From: Isoetes taiwanensis | Lineage: Eukaryota > Streptophyta > Lycopodiopsida > Isoetales > Isoetaceae | Assembly: GCA_021234155.1 (NCBI GenBank) | Contig: JAJEKV010000031.1 | Span: forward strand, 6,030,748 to 6,094,747 | Direction: 5' to 3' | Length of the DNA stretch: 64,000 bases | In this document: positions 24,142 through 36,018 of the stretch, one piece after another | How the letters are laid out: each line of letters opens with the position of its first letter | How positions within the stretch are numbered: the first letter of the stretch is position 1 | The notes under the pieces: model-generated | The model's input: only the letters and a program-made list of their open reading frames with translations | What the model was told of the DNA's origin: nothing | Databases searched by the model: none | Made by a program: the position numbers and the translations under genes

Positions 24142-25151
24142 CTAAAGTTCCAGTTTAAGTTGAGCCACACCCTTTGTGCCTTGAGGCAAACGCAACCCGT
24201 AAGATATGCAAAGTGCGAGGTCTTCTGTATACTTTTGCAGCTGAGAAGCGTGCCTTAGCAACCACATGCAAGCAGACTGCAGCTCGTCAGGCCTTAAATT
24301 CTTGTCAAAAGTCAAGTTCCTTAGGCATAGTTTCTTCCTGACATGAGATTTTAGATCATCAATTTTCACCCCTTCCATCTTCAATTTTCTCCTATATTTC
24401 AAGGCTTCTTCTCCAGCTTCTTCAATGAATTCATATATACTTGCTATATCACCCCAGATAGGCACAGCCGCATACCCCATGCTTTCATCTATTGAAAATG
24501 GTTCTTTCTCTGGATACACATCTTCTACAATGCAACTTTTATTGTTAGACGCAACATCTATGATGCGAATAGGAAGTTCATAGAACTTTCCCCCTCCTAC
24601 ATCCCCTTCTTTCGCTGCATCTCTCAGAAGGTGGTCAAGGAAAGACATATATTCATCTCGGACACCAAGTGAATCATTTGCAAAAATCATTTCAACCTCC
24701 ATTAAATGAGCCAACTGAAATTAAATGAGCCAGCTGAAATTCCTTCAACTGTCTCAGTTTTGCTGCAGACCTCCGCGACTCTATTGCATGCACGTTCACC
24801 TCATTAAGATAATATATCCATTGCTCAGCATGACTGCCATAATCAAGACATAAATTACCCAGTGTATCCATACCATAACAGCTACCAATAACAATTGTGC
24901 AACCTATGAGTTTAGTTTTTGTGGTAGCATCTACTGCTTTTGCTAATTGTTGTAATGCATCAAGTTTTTGGACATCAGATAATGCAGTCTTGAACAGTAC
25001 AGAAATTCTTCTACCCAATCGTAATGCATTTTTAACTACTATCATCTGTTGCTCAAGATTCAGAAGAGAGCTTTCTCCAGAGGAAGCATAGTACTGGAGA
25101 TTGTTGCATAACGCATAATCTTGTTGTGCCGTGGAAGTGATAGAAAGAACA
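24142..25151 (-). pseudogene. Unrecognised protein-coding region, broken by a 19-bp duplication
   Basis: Two minus-strand open frames (24,692-25,168 and 24,142-24,714) form one continuous ~320-codon coding stretch if a tandem 19-bp duplication (ATTAAATGAGCCA repeated, about 24,701-24,740) is set aside; it shifts the frame at the shared string QLAHL. Composition and length look like genuine protein, helical and charged, with no signal peptide or clear catalytic motif. I do not recognise the family; the first ~120 residues recall, only weakly, helical membrane-remodelling proteins such as PEX11, and I do not claim that. The 5' side runs directly into the third SPIKE1 pseudo-exon on the same strand, so this could be a chimera of two gene fragments. 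The 3' end is the stop at 24,142. Confidence 0.5.
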
Positions 25152-25870
25152 CTGCATGAAATAAACATGAATATTTAGTCATTATCCTATGAAAACCTGT
25201 ACTTTGGAAGACAGAAATGCTTACTCGGACAAGAATCTGGAGGCTGACAACTGCCTTTCTGCGGATAGATTCATTGCGAAAAACTGCAAGCTGCAAAAGA
25301 TGGAAAGCTATTTGCTTCAAGAAGCGATCATTCTCCCTACCCATCAATGTGGCTCCATGACAGCTGAAGAGGTTATTAAAGACTGGAACAAACGCATTCC
25401 AGAAGGTCAATGGCTGACTGCGACTCAGAAAACCTAACACAATCAAGCTTGACATAGTCTGTGGCAATGCTATGCACTGCAGCCACTCGACAATTTCAAG
25501 AACTTAAAGGCTTACTGCTGCACTCAAGTTTTCCTCCCATACTTCCTACAATATAAAAGACGAATTAGGACATTTCATATTATCTCTGAAGCATGACATG
25601 TGATCCGTTATATCCATCACTTTGGATGAACTTAGAAACTAAATGAATAATACTAGAAATAAGAAGCTATACTCACCAGCTTCTGCCTTAGCAAGGGATG
25701 TAAGCTCTCTCTAAGAGCTCTGTTTGAAGCTCCCTTTCGCGATGACTGTGCTTGAGCTAAAGCTTCCCGCAATGAATAGGGTTGATTAGGAGAAGTTCAG
25801 TGAGGGCTTAACTTCTTCCAGCTATGTCCATTGTCAGCTGTTGCTTGTGGCTGCATCCACGAACCCACGA
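25107..25870 (-). pseudogene. SPK1: SPIKE1 (DOCK-family Rho/ROP guanine nucleotide exchange factor) pseudogene fragment
   Basis: SPIKE1 is the plant DOCK-family exchange factor that activates ROP GTPases in cell-shape and actin control. Three minus-strand blocks match its middle region in order: about 25,677-25,870 (NQPYSLREALAQAQSSRKGA, then RESLHPLLRQKL); 25,225-25,545 (EVWEENLSAAV, HGATLMGRENDRFLKQIAFH, LQLAVFRNESIRR); and about 25,107-25,151 (a short SFY-x-F block). They are separated by gaps with GT/AG edges (25,546-25,676 and 25,152-25,224), so introns are kept and this is not a processed copy. It is damaged: an in-frame TGA at 25,797-25,799, a TAA shortly after the WEENLSAAV block, and at least two frame changes. 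The rest of the ~1,800-residue protein, including the DHR2 catalytic region, is absent. Confidence 0.85.
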
Positions 25871-28800
25871 ATTGCTGCAAAACCGCTTTCCTACACAAAC
25901 CCTAAGGCAGAGATAGACACAAACCCTAAAGCACAGATCCCCGATGCTTGCATGCTTTTCAACAAATTAATACAAATAATTTTTTTGTGAATTAGGAACT
26001 ATAAAATGCGCAACCATTGCAAAAACATAGATAAAATGTCATTCAAATATAAAAAATTAATGTGCACTCTAGATATATTGATTAGTATGTCTCGTGCAAT
26101 AAGCCCATGAAATCATATGAAAACCATGCCAAAGAGCGTATAAAATTACAAAAAAAACCCCTGTTATAATGCTAGATATTGCTTATAAATTCTTGTTAAA
26201 TCCTCTAGAAGCAAACCTTAATGTGATGCATTTAAAGTCATTCAGAAGCGAGCAGGTTGTATACAATTTTTAGAAACTAACATGTTGCATACACATTGGT
26301 TGTATATCTCAGTTTCATCTCTGCATTCTTCTCTACTACCAAGTATTTTAAGATATTTTAACAGTTCATTTTCTGAACTAGTAGCATTGGTTTTATATTG
26401 GGCACTAGGCCCCTCTTCCGCAGATCTTATGATGTTATTGTTCATGCAAATATATGCGCCTCGCAAAGCTTGTTGCATATTTAAGATTTATGGATCTATA
26501 CATGATTCTGTTCGTTTTGACCATTTTATAACAATGTAATTGCATATATTTGAGTGGCCCTTGGTGTGCAATGCATGGAATATTTGAGCAGCTCTTAGTA
26601 TGCAGGCAATTGAGACTAGATTTTTTTTTTTTTTTTTTTTTTTTAATATAACAACCACCATATAACTACTATCAACACACAACAATTCTAATAAAGGCAT
26701 CTAAAAAAACTAGATTTTCGTTAAAACTAGTGTTACCAAACCAGCATCTTTTACACCAAAATCAGGATTTTGCAATTTACTAAGTGCAAGGTGCTATTGG
26801 AACCTAGTATTTCCACAAAAATAATAATTTTCCTTTCTAGATAAACTTTCTTGTATATGTATCTCCAAAAAGCTCATCAAAATGGACGTCATTTGCATCC
26901 ACTGGAAACTCTTATTAAGTAGTTTAATGAGAAATGTAAGAACCTCTAAATGGAAACATGACGGCTGAAAGCTTTGAAACAAATATTCTCTTTGAAACTT
27001 GACATATCTTTACCTAGAAAACAAATTCACCGTCAAAATACAAGAATTTATCTTAAATATATCTGTTGAATGCACTCTGCTTTTAGAACTGCTTATCAAA
27101 TTCTGCTACCTTCATTTTAATGTTAGAAGAACACAATATATATAAAGTAATGTAGAAAATAATGTCAAAAAATGATGACCTTCATCCAATAAATAAGCAT
27201 GGCTAGATGCCATAAGATCTTACAGCAAGGTAACCTTGCTCAGATCCCAACCTTGGTCTTGCATTTTTGCAAACCAATAGCCATCACAGTCCATAATACT
27301 ACAGGGTTTTGCTAAAGGCTCACCAAACGTCTTCAATCCCTCCACATTTGCATAACAAGAGCAATATTCAGATCCATTTTACCAATAAAAACAAGAGTAT
27401 GCTTACCATAACTAGGAGTACTAATAGTACATTCACACAGATGTTGATATGAGTGAGTTTATTGGCAGTACGCCATGTGTTCATAGACCAAAATTACCAT
27501 TTCTCAAAGCATCTAAAATAATGAAGTTATTCTCATTCCTCCCAGTGGTCGATTGGTCATAAATATCAGATTCTGCATGTACCATCTAAGATATTTCAAA
27601 AGAGTTTGCTGCAAAGACCCACAGAAATCAGACTTGATATTCGAGATTAGACTTGATATAGCAATCCAACAAAAGATATCTATTGACCTCAATTCAAATT
27701 AACCTCTCATTTATTAATCCATTTGAAGTGAGGATTGCTACAGCTGCAAAAAGGGTTACCATCCTTTCTCACAGTAGTAATTGAGGTTAAAAGCAGAAGG
27801 CCACAATGATAAATACAAGACCTAGCAGAGAATGCAAGACATCTGTCTTTAGATGCAAATGTTTTGCTAGCAGAGAGACTCTGATTTTTCATCCTGTGTT
27901 ATGGTAGTACCAAAGCAAATGTTCAAGACATGACATGCCTTTTCTAGACTTCCTCTAATGCAAATCACTTGCACTTCCAGAAGTTTAAAATCTGTTGCAA
28001 CTTTATGATATTTATTTAATATTAATATATGGAATGGAAGCTATCTAAGTCCATGCATGTACACCGACACTTGATGCTTCCTATACCTTGGCGAAAAAGC
28101 ACAGTAAATAGGCACTGGATCTGTAACAACATCACCATTGCCATACAAAATCATAAATGCAAGAGCTGCTATGTAGAAAGTAACATTTGGAAATTCTGCC
28201 ATTGTGCCAGCCTTGGCTTTTCACATGCTACAAGAAGCGACGACGAAGATGGCAAAGAGGAGAACAGGAATAGGGTCACATATCTAAAACAGAGGCAAAA
28301 AGGTAAACTTCTAGTTCCAATACTATACAGTGCACAAGCCCTGGTCAGAACATCACCCATATACTCAGATGTAAGGGTAGGGCATTCGTTTGGAGGTACA
28401 ATTATCACATAATTAGCTAGATTCACAAATCTGATGGACTGAGATAGCACAGAAATGAGAATAGAAAACAGCCCATCATGCACAAGAACTTGATCTCTAT
28501 AGAGAAATTCATCTTTTGCACCATATATGCCATCTTCTATTGTCTTCTTTGCATGATAATTGCTGCTCAAGTGTTGTCAATCCCGAACATAACAAATTGG
28601 TTGTTTTGACCGTGAGTGTGGATGCCATTATGGAATTCCTCAAAGAATCAAAACTAGCAGTAATTTTACGACTTAGCTTCTTTCTTCATATCAAACTCAG
28701 CCGTGAAGAGTAGTTGAATCAAAGAAGGTATGATATTTGCAAATTGCTCTGAGTTTCTTATGCCCTTTCTTAATCACAAAAACAAGGTGCTTTTGCACAG

Positions 28801-29648
28801 GGAAAGGTATGCCAAGCATATACCAAGAATATGTCGAAAACCCACATAAGCAAGGGATTGCCGCTCTAGGGCAACCCAAAAAATTGACTTACGTATTGTT
28901 TGTGTTGCATGAATTCATTTCGAACCTTCTAAATCTTCTTAAAAAGGGAAGGTGTTGGTATGTGTGCCCGAATGCCGCATGTGCAGACGCATGCAGCGTT
29001 CCCCTCTCCGTCTTTAGTCATGTGCGTCTATATTTCAAATCATCGTATATTTCATATATTTTGCGAGTGTATTAACGAATCCAGTGATGGAGCTCTGTTA
29101 ACCGGCCAATGGAGACAAAGGGAATGGACTGGGAGGAAGTTCACCCTCCTGTACAATTTTTACATGGAACTTATCTGGCAGAGAATAGATTATACTCACA
29201 TATGAGACAAGCGCAAGTCCTCCAAGTTTTTAGCAGCCAACGCAGGTTAATGAGTCTCAGGTTCTTTCCTGTTAACTTCTACATTTATGTTTTTTAATAA
29301 GCATTTATTACAATATGCATCATATTCATTGGAGCAAAAATTCGGTGACGGGCAAATGTCAATGCTGTAATTTTTATTCTGGTGGGACAGTTTTTGGTAA
29401 AAATCAAAGAAAATAAACCTGTTTGGTAAGCTTATGATAGAAATTTACAAGGCAATAGTGATGTCTAGCAATGGAAAGGCATCTTTCTACAAAAAATTGA
29501 AACCCATCTACCCTTTTCTTGGAATTTCTACATTGATTCAGTATCACAATGTCAGGATTATCGTTGCATGGCAAGAGTGGATTTTGAGGATCCTTCAACT
29601 TTGTGGCATAACTATAATTATTAGTCTAAACGAGGTGCACCCTGGATG
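25871..29648. other. Long stretch without a supported gene
   Basis: AT-rich, intron-like sequence. Open frames are short and mostly antisense shadows. A T tract lies at about 26,620-26,644. Two stretches could be isolated exons but I recognise neither: the minus strand near 28,430-28,570, and the plus strand near 29,109-29,245 where the frame ends at a GT donor-like site. No transposase or RT motif was seen. Confidence 0.4.
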
Positions 29649-30057
29649 ACCACAACCGTCGGATCCGTCGAGCATACGACCAAGATTGTATGTTGGGGCC
29701 TCTGGGCACATCTCGTTTCGCTTATAGTCATTTATGATTGGAGGCGCCTATGATTTTGAAATATAAAATACGATTTCGCCTAAGGTTTTTAGGGAATATC
29801 GAACCTCCGTACGTCTTTGCCTGAGATTTTAGAATATAAAATACGGGGGTTCGAACCTCTACCAAAATAAGCCGATGTCCTAATAAGACTACTTTAACCA
29901 ATGTACCCAATGAGCTAATTTGATTATTTTTTATCTTGAATCTATGTTTTTTTTATAACAACCTATTCAATTGTTTTAGGGATATATAGTCTATGTTTTC
30001 AAGAATGTTATTTTTATATCCATATCAAATCCCCCAAGAACCCCCTGTTATTTTGCT
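29649..30057 (-). mobile_element. tRNA-derived SINE-like unit, copy 1 of a tandem duplication
   Basis: On the minus strand an A-box-like TAGCTCATTGG (29,907-29,917) is followed by a B-box-like GGTTCGAACCC (29,847-29,857), ~50 bp apart, as in tRNA-derived SINEs. The body extends to about 29,650. The whole 409-bp unit, including flanking sequence, is repeated directly at 30,058-30,466 with few differences, so the duplication postdates insertion. A poly(A) or simple-repeat tail was not clearly found, so a tRNA-related repeat of another type is possible. Confidence 0.6.
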
Positions 30058-30466
30058 ACCACAGCCGTCGGATCCGTCGATCATACGACCCAGATCGTAT
30101 GTTGGGGCCTCTGAGCACCTCTCGTTTCGCTTATAGTCATTTATGATTGGAGGCGCCTATGATTTTGAAATATGAAATACGATTTCGCCTAAGGTTTTTA
30201 GGGAATATCGAACCTCCATACGTCTTTGCCTAAGATTTTAGAATATGAAATACGGGGGTTCGAACCTCTACCAAAATAAGTCGATGTCCTAATAAGACTA
30301 CTTTAACCAATGTACCCAGTGAGCTAATTTGATTATTTTTTATCTTGAATCTATGTTTTTTTTATAACAACCTATTCAATTGTTTTAGGGATATATAGTC
30401 TATAATTTCAGGAATGTTATTTTTATATCCATATCAAATCCCCCTAGAACCCCCTGTTATTTTGCT
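30058..30466 (-). mobile_element. tRNA-derived SINE-like unit, copy 2 of a tandem duplication
   Basis: Direct repeat of 29,649-30,057 with about a dozen base differences. The A-box-like and B-box-like strings are preserved at the same relative positions. No coding content. Confidence 0.6.
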
Positions 30467-30901
30467 ACGTATTCATATATAGAAGAGTTTTGTGCTGATT
30501 TCTTGGTGCTAATATATTGTAGGAGGAGTATCAATTATTGCTTCCAGGATCCCAGTGCCTATATTTGGCTTGGGATTATATGATTATTCTTCGCAAAAGA
30601 TAGCAGGAAGAAGAATAATGCATGATGCTGTAGCAGGAAGCTCCTATGATGGTAAATGCTTTCCTTTAGAATTTAGGCAACATTAAAAACGTGAATTTAA
30701 TTGGACAAAGCTTTTGGGTTCACCTTTAGATCACAGGTCAGGAATATTTCCTACACAGCATTACAAATGACGTCTTATTAGACCTTTACAATTTATCCAT
30801 TTGTGCAGTTTTGATCTGTTTCCATATATTCTAAATGTCCCAAGAAAATTCTTACAAAATGACAGCACGTCATCCAATAATGATTTGCAATTTAATAGAT
30901 A

Positions 30902-30931
30902 CTAGTAAACGTGTGCCCAGCATTGCCGGGC
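30902..30931 (-). mobile_element. Helitron-like 3' terminus (minus strand)
   Basis: Read on the minus strand, a short hairpin GCCCGGC-AAT-GCTGGGC (30,915-30,931; one G-T pair) is followed about 9 bases later by CTAG and a flanking T. Hairpin, CTRR end and a T at the insertion site are the hallmarks of a Helitron 3' end. The body would lie to the right; the 5' TC end was not located. A similar end, opposite in orientation, is at 53,739-53,766. Confidence 0.6.
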
Positions 30932-31321
30932 TGCCCGGGAAAGCGGGCCGACGCGCGGAGCGCAAAGGCTTGCTTGGGCTTTGCCCTAATGTAAAGGTCG
31001 GTTGGGCCCCAATCCAGCAGTGCCACATGACGGACAACAACAGAACAACAGGTAAAAACAACGGAATGTCGAGTGAAAAAACAACGGAACGTAGAGTAAA
31101 AAACAATGGGAAGTCGAGTAAAATTGTTACGCGCTTTCAGTCTTAGAAAGTGTGACATATGTTGTGTTATGACTGATGCGAATGGCCGGATTGGGCCCAA
31201 CCATCCTTTACGGTATGTGTTTTTACTCGGCCTTTAACGTCCATCCGCTACACTTCCGACAATAGCACAGGTTGATATTGGTAAGAATAGACATTATTTC
31301 CTTTCGTAAATATTTTTATTA
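30932..31321. other. GC-rich stretch next to the Helitron-like end
   Basis: The sequence is GC-rich to about 31,010, then purine-rich with short repeats of a GGAA-x-GTAGAGTAAAA type (31,060-31,125). Overlapping open frames on both strands have no recognisable domain. It is probably the body of the non-autonomous Helitron whose 3' end is at 30,902. Confidence 0.35.
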
Positions 31322-32110
31322 TTTTTTTTTTTTTGAAGAACTGTGTCATCAATATATTAAAAGAATGGTAATGTTACAAAGCAAGTGAGGAGGAAGGAGA
31401 ACTGCCCCAAAGAGACAGCGATACCTCGACACTCCACAACAAACTCACAGAAAAACTGCAACTCTACTGCTGTACAAACCGACCATCACCATCTACAACT
31501 TCCGCTCTACTACTCCCGGGAACACCAGAAAGCTTTGAAATAGCTTGTACCTTAGTCAAGGAATCAGAGAGGCTGCAGGCTGCTGAATCCCCTGAAAGAT
31601 CCACAACCGCCGCCGCTTCCAAATCAGCCACACCAACCAAGCCACGCATAGATGCAAGGCTTGCTGCCGCAAGAGCGCCAAGCACCGAGGATACACATGA
31701 AGCAAAGAATGGCGGGCGAGTCAATCTCACCAAACAGAGCCCTAACCCAATCCCGTGTAGCCCGCAAGTGAGGGCATAAAACCGCATAATGCTCCACGGC
31801 CTCAACGATGAAGGCCACAACAAGGGCGAGAGGGCTCACACCTGGCCTAAACCGACTCACAAGGGCATTCACCCCGATACAAATGGCACCACGCGCCACG
31901 TAGCACCCTAACCTTCGGTGGGGAAGTGAGCTCCATGTCCACGCCCAAACCGAAGCCATCGAGAACCCGAAAGCTGCAGAGACCACTTGGTCAAGGGGGT
32001 GTCATGAATAGCAAAGACCGGTAAGAAGACCGCACAAAGCAAGAAGACACAACATCCGGATGAACCTTCCAAACCTGCACCACCACATCATCCTGAGGTG
32101 TGTAATGACA
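31322..32110 (-). mobile_element. L1-type LINE 3' fragment with zf-RVT region and poly(A) tail, decayed
   Basis: A T run at 31,322-31,334 on the plus strand is the poly(A) tail of a minus-strand retroposon. Going into the element, minus-strand frames hold pieces of the region after RT in plant L1-type LINEs: PPKVRVL with a W-rich stretch near 31,900-31,930, then VEHYAVLCPH-RATRDWVRALFG (31,735-31,800), which is the zf-RVT pattern, and AWLVWLIWKRRRLW near 31,600-31,640. These fall in different frames, so the copy is dead. It is 5'-truncated near 32,110. Confidence 0.7.
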
Positions 32111-33049
32111 ATATCATCAATGTTATAACTTTGCGTTTATGAATTTCAATAGAGAAAACAATGCTTTATAAGGAATGTGGAGGGCAGTTAAGTACAGAAA
32201 TGCAAAACACAAAAATTTGTCCTAGTTCATTGGCATACTTTAGTTCATATGGACACATGGCGCACATCAGCAAGAGTCTAATGTTGTACTTTATTGGATG
32301 CTCTCGTGATATCTTCACCTTTTCGATACATGACCTCTTAACCGCGGTGCACCTCTTTGATAGATGACATCGATGATTACATTGATGCCCGGCGTTGCCG
32401 CACATAAGTATGGACATATGTTGACACATGCAATTAATGTAAGATTGCTTACTCAAAGTTATTTTATAACTTTCAGGAATTGTGGATCCCTCAAATGTGT
32501 GCTCGAAAATGTGAGAACCACATCCTTGATGTCTAAGGCCATGTGCGGCACACGTGATAAGCATGATTTCCGTGTGCCTGGCATTGCCCCACGTAAGTTT
32601 TTGAGTTATATATGAAGTGGACCTATGCTTGCCTATCAAAATGGATGTGAATTGCACCTATATATGAATTGGACCTATGAACTGTCCACACAAACATGGC
32701 AACAATGCACAACATCTAACCATCTATTCAATTGTACTGGAAAAACACATCAAAAAGATGCTAATTAATGCCGAAGTATAGAAATAGCATGAAATTGCTA
32801 AATATCTTTGTGATTGTGTTAATTAATCATAAGTATAGATGAGCTTTATTGGCATGGTAACATAAGGACCAGGTGACATAAGAGGCTATCGATTGTAATA
32901 TGTCCCATGTTTGGTGACATAATAGACTATTAATTGTAATCTTGTAACTTTGTTTTGAGTTAGGCGCTCCTATAAGTTGCACATGTATTTGACACCATTA
33001 TTAATGGAACAAAAAAACACAATCTCAAACCTTAAATATAGATAGAGAA
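32111..33049. other. Stretch without a supported gene
   Basis: Short open frames only. Two strings at about 32,380-32,400 and 32,570-32,592 (GCCCGGCGTTGCCGC and GTGCCTGGCATTGCC) resemble degenerate forms of the Helitron-end hairpin at 30,915. At 32,875-32,945 a ~60-bp unit containing GACATAA...CTAT...TTGTAAT is present twice. Nothing else is seen. Confidence 0.35.
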
Positions 33050-33850
33050 TGTTTGCAATGGGTAAACACATTGCAAGCCAAACATCTATTTGCATTGGCT
33101 GAATCTCCTCAGCGTTTGAAGCGATGTTGGAAAGAGCATTGCACTACATGGTTTGCCCGTTGGGCTGTGCAACCAGAGCACTGCCTGATGCTTGCCAGTT
33201 CTGATCCTGAGCTTTTGCAACAATATCTTAATGGTCATTTTTCTCAAAAGATATGGGACGCAGTTACTTTGGCCCAAGTGAAAACTGGTCATTATCATGC
33301 ACACATAAATCCCACTTTGGCACCAGGGCCCCAAGCTTATTTGCTTGCTTCATTGTCCAGGAACAAGCTTGTAGCTATTGCATCAATTCGCACGGGGTTC
33401 CACAGTGCTACGGATTGAGACAGTAGATGGGAGCGGCCGCAATTGCCGCTGGCGAACTATATGTGACTATGTGCGATTCATGTGTTATTGAAGATGAAAG
33501 CCATACTCTTCCGAAAGTTGCCCCCGCTTTTGAGATAGTCCGGAATCATTTTTCGACCTTAGCATTCCATTCCACGCCCACAACTTCTCAACAAGACCAT
33601 CGTGCATGACTTGGCATTATACATACTTGAGGTTCTAGATAAACGTCCGCCAATTATCGAGCCCTCAAAAAGAGTCATTATCTAAGCTTGTCTAGTATCA
33701 TCATTATCGCAAAGTTTTTCCCCGAAAACCTTCGAGGCGTGGGTTTTTAATCCTAGTAGTAATGATTGTACTAGCCCATTGTATGGGTCCCATGACCTAT
33801 TGGTCTCCGTGGACGTTAAAAAAACTATTCTATTCTATTCTATTCTATTG
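33050..33850 (+). mobile_element. LINE 3' end: RT C-terminal region, 3' UTR and (TATTC)n tail
   Basis: The open frame 33,053-33,418 ends in SRNKLVAIASIRTGFHSATD. The next bases continue in other frames as RWERPQLPLAN, then a C-x-x-C-like pair and IEDESHTLP, then AFEIVRNHF. Together these match the cysteine-containing region after RT in a class of LINEs (RTG-x-H, RWER, C-x-x-C, EDE-x-H). A 3' UTR and a tail of (TATTC) repeats at 33,826-33,849 complete it. Stops and shifts make it dead, and it is 5'-truncated at about 33,050. The same 3' UTR and tail recur at 35,961-36,018. Confidence 0.72.
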
Positions 33851-35960
33851 CCTATGTAATGGAAAGGAAAAATAAAATGCATGTGAACAATAAATTAAGT
33901 CAAACATTCTTGCCTATACCCATGCTATTTTCAAAAACACTCCATTTAATTATCACAATGTTGGTGTGGTGGTTTCAGATTGTTTTGATTGCATAGAAGT
34001 TTATATATCAAGGAGTGGCGACCACTCCATTTCATTATCTGAGCAAAGAGGGTCAAGTTTTTACTGTAATGCTGTTGTGGATCTAATGCTGTAGTGGATC
34101 TGGTTATGATACATATCAAAACCCTGTTTTTATCTTTAGCTTGCCAACTGTATGGGTACAAAGGATGAATTCATGATAGTACCCTTTATATTGAGTCTAT
34201 AGTAGATTACATGTCGAAAATATCAAGATAATGGAGGCACTTGTTGTATCAGAAAAGAAATTTTAACTTTACAAATGCATGCCAACATTGATCATATGCA
34301 TAAGAAAGCCAAAGATGGTGAAGAGCCTCTGCTAGCTGCTGAAGGATGATTTACGGGTTTATTTGTAATAAATATACCACAAATTCCACAAAGCCTTCAT
34401 CCCCCATAGGCAATCAATGAGGTAGAGTGGTCTTCTTAGGAATCAAGTACTCCAACTGATTCATTTCCTGAATACAATGGACAACCTAAAATGCCAGGAT
34501 TTTGTACGATATTAAAATTTATACAGAGAGAAAACTATTAGACTAATATCTACAAAGCTCGCTTTATGTTCATCCACCAAAGAAAAAGGGGGTCGAAAAT
34601 TCTGAGATGCCCAAAGAGCAAAGAATCTGAATAATCTGCCTTTGTGCTTGAGAGATATACTGCATATGCCTATGTCAACTTTTTGAATCTTCAACTATAC
34701 ATGTTGCTTGATCCATTAGGCGTATACCAGAGTGAAAAATCAAAAGTGGGATCCAAAATTGGATGACGTTTCAGCAATAACAGTAACAGAAATGCGATGA
34801 ACTTTCATGATACCAATCAGACTTGAAGAACAACAATGGCCAACCTAAATACTATTTCAACATGTGGGCTGTCAATTTCAATGAAAGAGATATATTTACT
34901 AACCATATAAGTCTGACATGGCCAAATCAAGCGCAAGAAAAGCCCAGCACACTGCTTTGACAAAATGTCATTTTGAATGCCAATGTCTTCAAAAACAACC
35001 ATGATGCTGATTCTCTTAGGAACATCTCCAGAAATTGGTCTACTTCAAAATCAAGAACTTGTTCAAACATATAATCTTTCCACATTGAGAAGCAGCATGA
35101 AGTAAAGATATCTTTCTAACAACATGTATTTCTATAAGTCTGGGACTCAAATCTTATTCCTGCTGCAACCAAGTGAATGTGGCAGGGCTTATCAATATGA
35201 TATGTAAAATTTACAGCACTGAGAAACATATTGTTTATCAAACCTATTTTATGTACAGTAAGAAACCATAGTATGTGTGATTTCTAGTATTTTCACACTG
35301 CTTATATACATCCAAGAACTTCACAGTAAAATGATGTAATTCTATGGGCATAACAACACTGGTTCTTCTTCAATGATGCACTTCAAATCATGCTTCAGCT
35401 ATAGCATTATGTATCCAACTTGGCAGAACTATAGTAGTGCAGATAGTAATGCAAATGATACCAGTACCGTAGATGTAATTATGCACCAAAAGCTGAACTT
35501 TAGCTCCAAGGAAATCGCAATATAAATTCATCTGGGCAAGGGCTTTTGATACTCATTTGCTTACTGAAGCGCCCATGGGTCCTAGACTTCTTTAAAAGAA
35601 CGGACATGTAAATTGATATGATCTTAGATTACGTTTAGACTTAAATCTTATGTAAACAATCATGTTTTACTTAGGAATACAGTATGTGGAGCTAGCATTG
35701 ATCTAGTAAGACACGTAAGCAGCCTCTATTACATTTACCATACTTCTTGCAAGCAGTAGAAAGGGTTGAAGACCTCTGTTTGAAAGAGTCACACATTCTG
35801 AAGCATGCCTCTGTTGAACACTTGGGTCTAAGCACAATGGTGGGGGGCACTTTTTATGTCGGCGACACATTGTGCTTGTGCGATGCTTTAAAAACTATTT
35901 TCTTTGTATTTTGAATTTTTTTTTTTTTTTTTTTTGGATATTTTTGCTCTCTTTTTTGTT
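33851..35960. other. Stretch without a supported gene
   Basis: AT-rich sequence with short open frames on both strands, none with recognisable motifs. A T tract lies at about 35,918-35,936. Near 34,050-34,100 a short string containing CTAATGCTGTAGTGGATCTG is partly repeated. I see no gene. Confidence 0.4.
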
Positions 35961-36018
35961 TGGGTCCCATAGGCCAGGCGGTCTCCATGGACGCTAAAAA
36001 TCTATTCTATTCTATTCT
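35961..36018 (+). mobile_element. Second, strongly truncated LINE 3' tail with (TATTC)n
   Basis: TGGGTCCCATAGG, GGTCTCCATGGACG and CTAAAAAT followed by (CTATT)n match the 3' end of the LINE at 33,790-33,850 base for base apart from a few changes. Only the last ~60 bp are present, as expected for a 5'-truncated copy of the same family. Confidence 0.65.

Noticed and set aside
24142-25151. PEX11-like identification of the unknown coding region
   Set aside because: Only a loose helical pattern agrees; no firm motif supports it, so no name was given.
29840-29920. Functional tRNA gene on the minus strand
   Set aside because: A and B boxes are present but the sequence cannot be folded into a full cloverleaf by eye and is followed by SINE-like body sequence.
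30835-31200. Overlapping open frames next to the Helitron-like end
   Set aside because: Both strands are open because the sequence is GC-rich and lacks stops; no domain or start context.
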